Assembly: GCA_002479405.1 (NCBI GenBank)
Contig: DLMX01000083.1
Location: 9,545 to 16,813 of the forward strand
Source: Methylophilaceae bacterium UBA7525
GTDB lineage: Bacteria > Pseudomonadota > Gammaproteobacteria > Burkholderiales > Methylophilaceae
Reading direction: 5' to 3'
Length of the DNA: 7,269 nt
Under the pieces are notes generated by a model. That model was not told where the DNA came from, did no database searches, and worked only from the letters and a program-made list of their open reading frames with translations. Below are positions 1-5,023 of the stretch, one piece after another. Made by a program: the position numbers and the translations under genes. Position 1 is the stretch's first letter; each line of letters starts with the position of its first letter.

Positions 1-509
1 TGATCGACATAGATCAGTTTGTCGGTGTCGAAGCCGAGATGTCTGGCTTGCGCCACCAGTTCCTGTTTGACCGGGTAGGAGAGCTGGGGCGTGCGGGCCA
101 GTATCCAAAGGTAGGAACGGTCAGGACCTGCGACCAGTGAATAATTGTAGTAGACCTTGTCCAGCGCGATGATGTTGTAGCCGCCGTAGAACGGGCCGAA
201 GAAAGACACCTTGAGCTTGCCGATATCCGGGCTCTCGACAAAATAGGCCTTGCCTTCGGCTTCGTTCCATTTCTGCTTTTCGATGTCGAAACCGCGGTTG
301 ACGACCTTGATGCCGCCATCCTCGCGCTTGCTGTAAGTGGCGGTGACTTTCTCCAGTCCACGTTCAAAAGAATGGTCGAGCCTGGCAATCTCGTACCAGG
401 TGCCGAGGTACTTGTCGGCTTCGAAGCCGCTTACCGGTTCTACCCCGTCCGGCACATAACTGCAGGCGGAGAGGAACAGGGCAAAAACAAAAAGCAGTCT
501 GGTTTTCAT
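1..509 (-). CDS. blc: Outer-membrane lipocalin lipoprotein Blc (C-terminus off the left edge)
   Basis: This is a bacterial lipocalin, a lipid-anchored beta-barrel that binds fatty acids or lysophospholipids and is linked in E. coli to membrane stress. Reading the minus strand from the ATG at 509 gives 169 codons that are still open at the window edge. E. coli Blc has 177 residues, so only a few to about ten are probably missing. Residues 1-16 form a lipoprotein signal ending in the lipobox LSAC (Cys16). The next residue is Ser rather than Asp, which fits outer-membrane sorting. The lipocalin GxW motif is G36-T37-W38 within YLGTWYEIAR. A second very conserved block, KVSFFGPFYGGYN, spans about residues 100-112, and GPDRSYLWIL follows at about 128-137. 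The start ATG overlaps the yaiI stop (ATGA), and an AAGG lies 6 nt upstream. It is the last visible gene of the rhlE-yaiI-blc operon. Family assignment is secure; the ligand is unknown. Confidence 0.95.
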   Translation of the reverse strand, partial: MKTRLLFVFALFLSACSYVPDGVEPVSGFEADKYLGTWYEIARLDHSFERGLEKVTATYSKREDGGIKVVNRGFDIEKQKWNEAEGKAYFVESPDIGKLKVSFFGPFYGGYNIIALDKVYYNYSLVAGPDRSYLWILARTPQLSYPVKQELVAQARHLGFDTDKLIYVD

Positions 510-991
510 GGTCGGCCTTGTGATGATTGGGTTTTGCTCAGACGCGAGAGGAAGCGATCCAGTTCCGCAGCGAATGCCTGGCGATCGCTGTGGCTGAAGG
601 AAGTCGGCCCGGAAATGTCGACGCCGCTACCACGCAGTTCTTCCATGAAGTTGCGCATGGCCAGACGCTCCTGGATGTTGCCAGCTGTGTAGAATTCGCC
701 GCGCGGGTTCAGCGCATGACCACCTTTGGCAATCACCTGCGCCGCCAGCGGGATATCGGCGGTAATCACCAGGTCGCCTGGATTTATCTGCTTGACGATT
801 TCATCGTCCGCGACATCGAAGCCGCCCGGCACCTGCATCGCTCGCAGCCAGTGCGAGGGCGGCACGCGCAACAGCTTGTTGGCAACCAGGATGGTTTCAA
901 TCCGTGTGCGCTCCGCCGCCCTGAACAGTATCTCCTTGATGACGACCGGGCAGGCGTCCGCATCGACCCAGATTTTAAGCTTTTCGCTCAA
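506..991 (-). CDS. yaiI: YaiI/YqxD family protein (DUF188, PIN-like)
   Basis: This is a 161-residue cytoplasmic protein of the DUF188 (UPF0178, YaiI/YqxD) family, close to the usual size of about 150. The family is predicted to have a PIN-like nuclease fold, but I know of no firmly assigned function. The hallmark VDADACPVVIKEI is at residues 9-21. PGDLVITADIPLA follows at 71-83, LNPRGEFYT at 94-102, and NFMEELRG near residue 120. Acidic residues D10, D12, D62/D63 and D79 are candidate metal ligands by analogy with PIN domains (inference). The start is a TTG at 991. It is the only usable start because the TAG stop of rhlE lies one codon (AAG) upstream in the same frame. No convincing Shine-Dalgarno site precedes it, so translation probably depends on ribosomes terminating on rhlE. 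The 3' end overlaps blc by 4 nt (ATGA). Confidence 0.93.
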   Translation of the reverse strand: MSEKLKIWVDADACPVVIKEILFRAAERTRIETILVANKLLRVPPSHWLRAMQVPGGFDVADDEIVKQINPGDLVITADIPLAAQVIAKGGHALNPRGEFYTAGNIQERLAMRNFMEELRGSGVDISGPTSFSHSDRQAFAAELDRFLSRLSKTQSSQGRP

Positions 992-994
992 CTT

Positions 995-2482
995 CTAACG
1001 CCCGCGATTACCGCCCCTGTGCACCGGTTTAGGTGAAAATAGAGCCGGTTGCGGCATGGCTTGATGTCGAGCCGCCTCCGACATGTGTTTGCCCCCGCCA
1101 TTTGGTTTGCTGGCGTTTTGTTTCTGAGACTGGGCGTTGGATCTGTTGCCGGCTTGATCGTCACCTCTGGCTGTGCCGCGCGCCTGATTGTGGTTCAGAG
1201 GGCGATCCTGAGTACGACTCCGGCCATTCGGCTGGCGTCGCTGTTCCTGATCACCGGCGTTGCTGCGTTGTCCCTGGCCTTGCGGGCGACGTTGCTGCGG
1301 TCTTGGTGGACGTGGCGCTTCCGGCTCGATTTTGCTAGGCGCGATAAAATCTCTAACTTCCACGCGGGGAATCTCGCGCTTGATCAGGCGCTCGATACCC
1401 TTCAGCAGTTTGATTTCCTCATGATCGACCAGCGACACGGCAGCGCCCGTACTGCCGGCGCGGCCGGTGCGGCCGATACGGTGTACATAATCTTCCGGCA
1501 CATTGGGTAGTTCGAAATTCACGACCTGCGGCAGTTGATCGATATCCAGGCCGCGAGCAGCGATGTCGGTTGCCACCAGCACGCGCATGCTGCCATCCTT
1601 GAACTGCGCGAGAGCCTTGGTGCGTGCGCCTTGGCTCTTGTTGCCGTGAATGGCGGCGGCTTCTATGCCATCCTTTACCAGTTTTTCCGCAAGGCGGTTG
1701 GCGCCGTGCTTGGTGCGGGTGAATACCAGCACCTGTTTCCAGTCATGGTGTTTGATCAAATGGCTCATGAGGTCGCGCTTGTGACTCTGGTTGACCAGAT
1801 GTACGGTCTGCTCGACCAGTTCCGAAGCGGTGTTGCGCCGTGCCACTTCGACGAAGCCCGGATTATTCAGCAGGCCATCGGCCAGTTCCTTGATCTCGTC
1901 CGAGAAGGTGGCCGAGAACAGCAGATTCTGGCGCTGTTTCGGCAGCAAGGCCAGGATCTTCTTGATATCGCGGATAAAGCCCATGTCCAGCATGCGGTCG
2001 GCTTCATCCAACACCAGGATCTCGATCGCTGACAGGTCAACGGTCTTTTGCCCGACGTGGTCGAGCAGGCGGCCCGGCGTGGCAACCAGAATGTCCAGAG
2101 GCTTTTTCAGGCGCGTGATTTGCGGGTTGATATTGACGCCGCCGAACATGACCATGGATTTCAGCGGCAGATATTTGCCATAGGTTTGTACCGACTCTTC
2201 AACCTGGGCAGCCAGTTCGCGTGTAGGTGTCAGGATCAGGCAGCGTGGTTGGCCTGCCTTGTTGGCTGTGGGTTTGTTGTGCAGTAAATGCAGCAAGGGC
2301 AGGGTGAAACCTGCGGTTTTGCCGGTGCCGGTCTGTGCACCTGCCAGCAGGTCGCCACCGCTCAGTACTTGCGGAATGGCCTTGGCCTGGATCGGGGTTG
2401 GGGTGGTGTAACCAGCGTCATTGATGGCACGCATGATCGGCTCAGCCAGATTCAAACTGGCGAAAGTAACTTCTGTAGACAA
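995..2482 (-). CDS. rhlE: DEAD-box ATP-dependent RNA helicase RhlE
   Basis: This is an ATP-dependent RNA helicase that remodels RNA structure; RhlE proteins take part in ribosome assembly, RNA decay and cold growth. The chosen start gives 495 residues. The N-terminal Q-motif region (F7, then TPTPIQ at 27-32) precedes Walker A AQTGTGKT (49-56), PTRELAAQ (86-93), TPGR (135-138), DEAD (159-162) and SAT (190-192). The second RecA domain has VLVFTRTK (251-258), ATDIAARGLDI (304-314) and HRIGRTGR (334-341). All catalytic motifs look intact. From about residue 386 to the end lies a disordered tail rich in Pro, Gln, Arg, Asn and Gly, typical of RhlE and probably RNA-binding. The start is a TTG at 2482, because GGGAG lies 8 nt upstream of it. 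An in-frame TTG at 2497 has no such site, and the first in-frame ATG falls inside the Q-motif region. It is the first gene of the rhlE-yaiI-blc operon. Confidence 0.95.
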   Translation of the reverse strand: MSTEVTFASLNLAEPIMRAINDAGYTTPTPIQAKAIPQVLSGGDLLAGAQTGTGKTAGFTLPLLHLLHNKPTANKAGQPRCLILTPTRELAAQVEESVQTYGKYLPLKSMVMFGGVNINPQITRLKKPLDILVATPGRLLDHVGQKTVDLSAIEILVLDEADRMLDMGFIRDIKKILALLPKQRQNLLFSATFSDEIKELADGLLNNPGFVEVARRNTASELVEQTVHLVNQSHKRDLMSHLIKHHDWKQVLVFTRTKHGANRLAEKLVKDGIEAAAIHGNKSQGARTKALAQFKDGSMRVLVATDIAARGLDIDQLPQVVNFELPNVPEDYVHRIGRTGRAGSTGAAVSLVDHEEIKLLKGIERLIKREIPRVEVRDFIAPSKIEPEAPRPPRPQQRRPQGQGQRSNAGDQEQRRQPNGRSRTQDRPLNHNQARGTARGDDQAGNRSNAQSQKQNASKPNGGGKHMSEAARHQAMPQPALFSPKPVHRGGNRGR

Positions 2483-2490
2483 TGTGTAAA

Positions 2491-2495
2491 CTCCC
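2491..2495 (-). promoter_or_regulatory. Ribosome binding site that sets the rhlE TTG start
   Basis: Read on the minus strand, GGGAG occupies 2495-2491 and is followed by 8 nt and then the TTG at 2482. This spacing favours 2482 over the in-frame TTG at 2497, which has no purine-rich site upstream. Confidence 0.65.
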
Positions 2496-2642
2496 AAAGG
2501 GTTTTATAAGCCAGCCTTATGCTTAGCAAGCAAAACCAATCGAGGCAAACGAATAAGGGATCTGTATGACCGGATAATGGATCGAAAGATCGGGTAAGAA
2601 AAAATGACCGCTACGCTGATTGGTATGGCGCAGGGAATCTGC

Positions 2643-2648
2643 ATTATA
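2643..2648 (-). promoter_or_regulatory. Candidate -10 box of the rhlE promoter
   Basis: The minus strand has a perfect TATAAT at 2648-2643. Transcription would begin near 2636 and give a leader of about 154 nt before the TTG start. The -35 region is poor: TTGTGG at a 19-nt spacing is the best candidate. A second -10-like TATAAA lies closer to the gene, near 2502-2508. The call rests on the -10 match and the position only. Confidence 0.4.
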
Positions 2649-2785
2649 CGGAGATTGACAGCTAAAGCCACAATAACCGCATTTAATTCACTTTTTTGAT
2701 GATGAAAAACGGTTTGCGTAACGTTTACTTACAATTCGGCTGGGGACTGAAATATTTTAATTACATCATTATCTTAGAATTGTTT

Positions 2786-2871
2786 TCAATTGTTCATCTC
2801 CCCTTGTAACAATTTATACGCTTCTCCAAGCGAACCCCTCAAACCGCCCGTCTGGGCGGTTTCTTTTTTTT
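2786..2871 (+). ncRNA. Putative small RNA with C-rich hairpin loops
   Basis: No protein gene reads towards the plus-strand terminator at 2841-2871, so it implies a plus-strand transcript starting inside the gap. Upstream of it are two further hairpins. The first has stem AATTGTT (2788-2794) pairing with AACAATT (2808-2814) around a 13-nt loop containing CTCCCC (2798-2803). The second has stem CGCTT (2819-2823) pairing with AAGCG (2828-2832) around the tetraloop CTCC. The linker to the terminator is AACCCCTC (2833-2840). Every unpaired segment thus exposes a C-rich, anti-Shine-Dalgarno-like motif. This resembles base-pairing small RNAs such as the CU-rich-loop families of other bacteria (analogy only). 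The 5' end is uncertain: TAGAAT at 2775-2780 could be a -10 element giving a start near 2787, but no good -35 is visible. I do not recognise it as a named RNA family. Confidence 0.55.
2841..2871 (+). terminator. Intrinsic (Rho-independent) terminator, plus strand
   Basis: A perfect 9-bp stem, AAACCGCCC (2841-2849) with GGGCGGTTT (2854-2862), closes a GTCT loop and is followed by C and eight T residues (2864-2871). The T-tract lies only on the plus-strand side, so it terminates plus-strand transcription. Both flanking protein genes are on the minus strand, which leaves it as the end of the putative small RNA. Confidence 0.9.
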
Positions 2872-2907
2872 CAGCACCTGTATGTCGATAAACGTTTTTA
2901 GTCTCGT

Positions 2908-3498
2908 TTACTTTTCATCATTATTAGCCATCCAGGCAAACAGGGATGAGCGCATGGCCTCTTCTACCGACATGTTGATCGGTTGCAGCCATTCTCTTGG
3001 TACGAAGATGGTATAGCCGCCTATCATGTAACCCATCGGCAAATAGACTGCCACGCGGTCGCCATGCAAGAAGCCTTCGGGCAGCCCGGCGAGGCTTTGA
3101 CGTGTGACCAGACCAACGATTTCCATGTCCTGCCCCGGGATGCGGACGGTAACTACCTGTTGTGACGGGCCTTTTTTGTTGGGGGCGAAATATTCGGCAA
3201 AATTCTTCAGTGAGGAATAAACGCTTTTGATGACCGGCAGGCTGGTGAATGGCACTTCCAGCAATGAGAGCAGTTTGAGTGCACGCTCATGGGAGATGAT
3301 GAAGCCCAGCAGTACGATGCCCCCGATGCCGAGTACGAGGCCGAGGCCAGGAATATAGAAGTCGCCAATGATAGGGCGTACCCACCACATGGCAAAGCCT
3401 TCCATCCAGCTCAGAAACACATAGAGCAGGTAGATGGTCAAGCCCAGGGGAAGGGCGGCCAGTAGTCCGCGGAAAAAATATTGGTAGATCAGTTTCAT
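2908..3498 (-). CDS. DUF502 family membrane protein
   Basis: This is a 196-residue inner-membrane protein of the DUF502 family. Bacterial members have no firmly assigned biochemical role. Two hydrophobic helices are visible: about residues 11-31 (starting GLLAALPLGLTIYLLYVF) and 50-69 (Gly-rich, ending VLLGFIIS). A soluble domain of about 125 residues follows. It contains EVPFTSLPVIKSVYSSLK (81-98) and LHGDRVAVYLP (144-154), then a GGYTIFVPRE block, all typical of the family. The ATG at 3498 was chosen because GGAG (3512-3509) lies 10 nt upstream. The frame extends to a TTG at 3525, but that would add nine residues before the natural MKLIYQYFFRG start. The gene lies 79 nt downstream of rsuA. 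A perfect 20-bp palindrome in that gap could regulate it separately. Confidence 0.92.
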   Translation of the reverse strand: MKLIYQYFFRGLLAALPLGLTIYLLYVFLSWMEGFAMWWVRPIIGDFYIPGLGLVLGIGGIVLLGFIISHERALKLLSLLEVPFTSLPVIKSVYSSLKNFAEYFAPNKKGPSQQVVTVRIPGQDMEIVGLVTRQSLAGLPEGFLHGDRVAVYLPMGYMIGGYTIFVPREWLQPINMSVEEAMRSSLFAWMANNDEK

Positions 3499-3553
3499 TA
3501 ACAACGGGCTCCATATGAGCGGCAATCGCCGCCAAGTTCCAATTTATCCCTGA

Positions 3554-3573
3554 TTCGTTCAATATTGAACGAA
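3554..3573. repeat. Perfect 20-bp palindrome between rsuA and DUF502 gene
   Basis: TTCGTTCAATATTGAACGAA reads identically on both strands with no central spacer. It starts 5 nt past the rsuA stop (minus strand) and lies 55 nt before the DUF502 ATG. No T-run follows on the minus strand, so it does not look like a terminator for rsuA. Its size and symmetry suit an operator for a dimeric regulator (inference); the regulator is not identifiable from sequence. Confidence 0.6.
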
Positions 3574-3577
3574 ATTT

Positions 3578-4309
3578 TCATGGCGGGTTCGTTATTTTTT
3601 CGGCCGCATTCAATTGCTGCAGTTCGCTTTCCGTCAGCCAACGCCATTCGCCCATAGCCAAGTCTGCCGGTAGCGCCAGTGTGCCGATGCGTATCCGCCT
3701 GAGGGCTTCGACACGGTTGCTGATCGCCGCCAGCATGCGTTTCACCTGGTGATACTTGCCTTCCGCCAGTGTCAGATGAATGACCTTTTCGCTGACCTGC
3801 GTACAGGCCAGTGCAGCGATCGGGGCCGGTTCATCGACCAACTGTACGCCATCCAGCAGGGCCTTGATCTGGACTGCGTCAATCGCGTGCTTGGCAGTGA
3901 CTTCATAGACCTTGGGCACTTTCCATTTGGGCGAGCTCATGCGATGGATGAACTGGCCATCGTCCGATAGCAGGATCAGACCGGTCGTGTCTTCATCCAG
4001 CCGGCCTATGCATTGTACTCCGCGCGCAACCAGAGGGTAGGGCAAGAGGCTGTAAATGGTCGGATGATGCTGGGTCTTGTGCGAACATTCGTAGTTCCCC
4101 GGCTTGTTCAGCATCAGATACGCACGTTCGTGGTATTGCCAGGGCTCCCCGCGCACGGAGAAAGTCAGGTTCTGCACATCGAGTTCGACGAACGGATCGT
4201 CGCAGGCTTCGCCATTCACCTCTACCTCACCGTGCCGGATCATGATGCGACAGGCCTTGCGAGAGCCGAATCCCTGTGCGTGCAGTATGCGTTCCAGTTG
4301 CATGGACAT
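3578..4309 (-). CDS. rsuA: 16S rRNA pseudouridine-516 synthase RsuA
   Basis: The product isomerises a uridine of 16S rRNA to pseudouridine (position 516 in E. coli) during small-subunit assembly. It has 243 residues against 231 in E. coli. An S4 RNA-binding domain occupies roughly residues 1-60 (QLERILHAQGFGSRKACR, then HGEVEVNG). The synthase domain shows YLMLNKPGNYECS (64-76) and the catalytic motif GRLDEDTTGL (102-111), with the nucleophile at D105. Family blocks SSPKWKVPKVYEV and EGKYHQVKRMLAA follow. The ATG at 4309 overlaps the DUF3617 stop as TGATG. A second ATG at 4303 (MQLERIL) is equally plausible and would give 241 residues. Neither has a strong Shine-Dalgarno site, so translation is probably coupled to the upstream gene. 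An open frame extends further upstream but lies inside DUF3617 and was rejected. Confidence 0.94.
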   Translation of the reverse strand: MSMQLERILHAQGFGSRKACRIMIRHGEVEVNGEACDDPFVELDVQNLTFSVRGEPWQYHERAYLMLNKPGNYECSHKTQHHPTIYSLLPYPLVARGVQCIGRLDEDTTGLILLSDDGQFIHRMSSPKWKVPKVYEVTAKHAIDAVQIKALLDGVQLVDEPAPIAALACTQVSEKVIHLTLAEGKYHQVKRMLAAISNRVEALRRIRIGTLALPADLAMGEWRWLTESELQQLNAAEKITNPP

Positions 4310-4824
4310 CAGGGCGCTATCGCAATGCCTGGATCGCACTTGGCTTTGAGCCATCTGGCGCTGATATCCGTAGTCTGATCGACCGGCAGGCCTTCCTTGG
4401 TCATACCTTTCAACGCCCATTTGCCTTTGTAACTGGTGTTGCTGTCGACCGTCATTTCAAAGTGTCCCTGCGCTTTCAGATCGCCGTTGCACACCATGTC
4501 GCCGCTGACGGTTTTACCGGACTTCTTGTAATTTTTGATGACGCACTGCTGATCCGTATTTGACGAAAGGTCCAACGGTTTTTGCAGAGAGGCCTGTTCC
4601 GGCGTGATGCATTGCTGCATGACGGTAGGCTGGCCACTCAAAATGGACGTATCGATACCGAGCTGCTTCATCTGGGCGATCTGTTCTGTTGTGAGTTGCG
4701 GCATGCCGGCCATCTGCATATGAATTGTGGTTTCCCATTGGCCCGGCTTCAACTCCGGGTCGGCGGCCATTGCCGGAATTGCGATTGCGAATACGGTTGC
4801 GAGCAGCAGTATGCGGGATTTCAT
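4309..4824 (-). CDS. DUF3617 family exported protein
   Basis: This is a 171-residue exported protein of the DUF3617 family, common in Proteobacteria and of unknown function. Residues 1-20 are a Sec signal peptide (MKSRILLLATVFAIAIPAMA, cleaved before ADPEL), so the mature protein is probably periplasmic. The family start PELKPGQWE is at about 23-31. Four cysteines (C72 in QQCITPEQ, C94, C112 and C163) would suit two disulfide bonds (inference); the spacing fits the usual DUF3617 pattern. The ATG at 4824 was chosen because AAAGGA (4836-4831) precedes it by 6 nt. The in-frame ATG at 4839 overlaps this site and would add residues before the signal peptide. The stop overlaps the rsuA start, so the two are co-transcribed, although no functional link is known. 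Confidence 0.9.
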   Translation of the reverse strand: MKSRILLLATVFAIAIPAMAADPELKPGQWETTIHMQMAGMPQLTTEQIAQMKQLGIDTSILSGQPTVMQQCITPEQASLQKPLDLSSNTDQQCVIKNYKKSGKTVSGDMVCNGDLKAQGHFEMTVDSNTSYKGKWALKGMTKEGLPVDQTTDISARWLKAKCDPGIAIAP

Positions 4825-4830
4825 CGGTGT

Positions 4831-4836
4831 TCCTTT
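4831..4836 (-). promoter_or_regulatory. Strong ribosome binding site setting the DUF3617 start
   Basis: AAAGGA on the minus strand lies 6 nt before the ATG at 4824. It is the best Shine-Dalgarno match in the window and rules out the ATG at 4839, which sits on its upstream edge. Confidence 0.75.
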
Positions 4837-5000
4837 CATTTTCTGGGGGACTACTTAACGCCTGCCATTTCGGTATTGAGACGGTTGCCATTCGATGTCA
4901 TCAAGGCAGAATTCTATCATTCGCATGCAGCTATAAATACGACAGTGGGGTTGGCGGTTGAATAAATGCACGCGAGCGGGATTGCCAAGTTAAAATTGCA

Positions 5001-5015
5001 GCAAATCTTATTTGC
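5001..5015 (+). repeat. Small inverted repeat just upstream of the TrmH-like start
   Basis: GCAAAT (5001-5006) and ATTTGC (5010-5015) are perfect inverted copies around CTT, 8 nt before the ATG at 5024. They occupy the position where a ribosome binding site would be expected, and none is visible. The repeat could form a weak hairpin in the mRNA or be a small operator. Confidence 0.4.
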
Positions 5016-5023
5016 ATACCGTT

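Larger units (their letters stand above)
2483..2907. other. AT-rich 425-nt intergenic region between DUF502 gene and rhlE
   Basis: No convincing protein gene lies here. The minus-strand half nearest rhlE (about 2483-2650) holds the probable rhlE promoter and a leader of about 150 nt. The other half carries a plus-strand group of three hairpins (2788-2871) ending in an intrinsic terminator, read here as a small RNA. The region is visibly richer in A and T than the flanking genes. No terminator was seen on the minus strand after the DUF502 stop, because the GC-rich hairpin at 2841-2862 has no U-tract in that direction. Read-through from DUF502 towards rhlE is therefore possible. Two very short plus-strand ORFs (2604-2699 and 2699-2809) have no ribosome binding site. 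Confidence 0.7.
4825..5023. promoter_or_regulatory. Divergent intergenic region between DUF3617 and TrmH-like genes
   Basis: These 199 nt must hold the promoters for both divergent genes. On the plus strand TATAAA (4932-4937) and TATCAT (4915-4920) are -10-like, without a good -35. On the minus strand TTGATG (near 4903-4898) is -35-like, with only a poor -10 downstream. No individual promoter can be called with confidence, and no riboswitch-like structure is apparent. Confidence 0.4.

Noticed and set aside
14..388. 124-residue minus-strand frame in the blc region
   Set aside because: It is a different frame of the lipocalin gene, with a Ser/Arg-rich composition typical of an out-of-frame reading.
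527..1036. Long plus-strand frame opposite yaiI
   Set aside because: It is a shadow of the coding minus strand. yaiI has clear family motifs and this frame has none.
1535..2032. Long plus-strand frame opposite rhlE
   Set aside because: It lies wholly antisense to the conserved helicase core and shows no family motif or ribosome binding site.
2655..2660. Perfect TTGACA on the plus strand as a promoter for the small RNA
   Set aside because: No -10-like hexamer lies 16-18 nt downstream (the sequence there is CGCATT or similar), and the nearest AT-rich candidate is at 21 nt.
2604..2699. 31-residue plus-strand reading frame (MTATLIGMAQG...)
   Set aside because: It has no good ribosome binding site, no recognisable family and chance-like composition. 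It also overlaps the probable rhlE promoter on the other strand.
2795..2806. Minus-strand AAGGGGAG directly followed by ATG, looking like a start signal
   Set aside because: The ATG follows with no spacing and reaches a stop after three codons.
3554..3573. Palindrome read as the rsuA terminator
   Set aside because: It has no T-tract on the minus-strand side, is AT-rich, and would need a loop from its own central bases.
4310..4420. N-terminal extension of RsuA by 37 residues
   Set aside because: It lies inside the DUF3617 gene and does not resemble any RsuA N-terminus. The natural start overlaps the DUF3617 stop.
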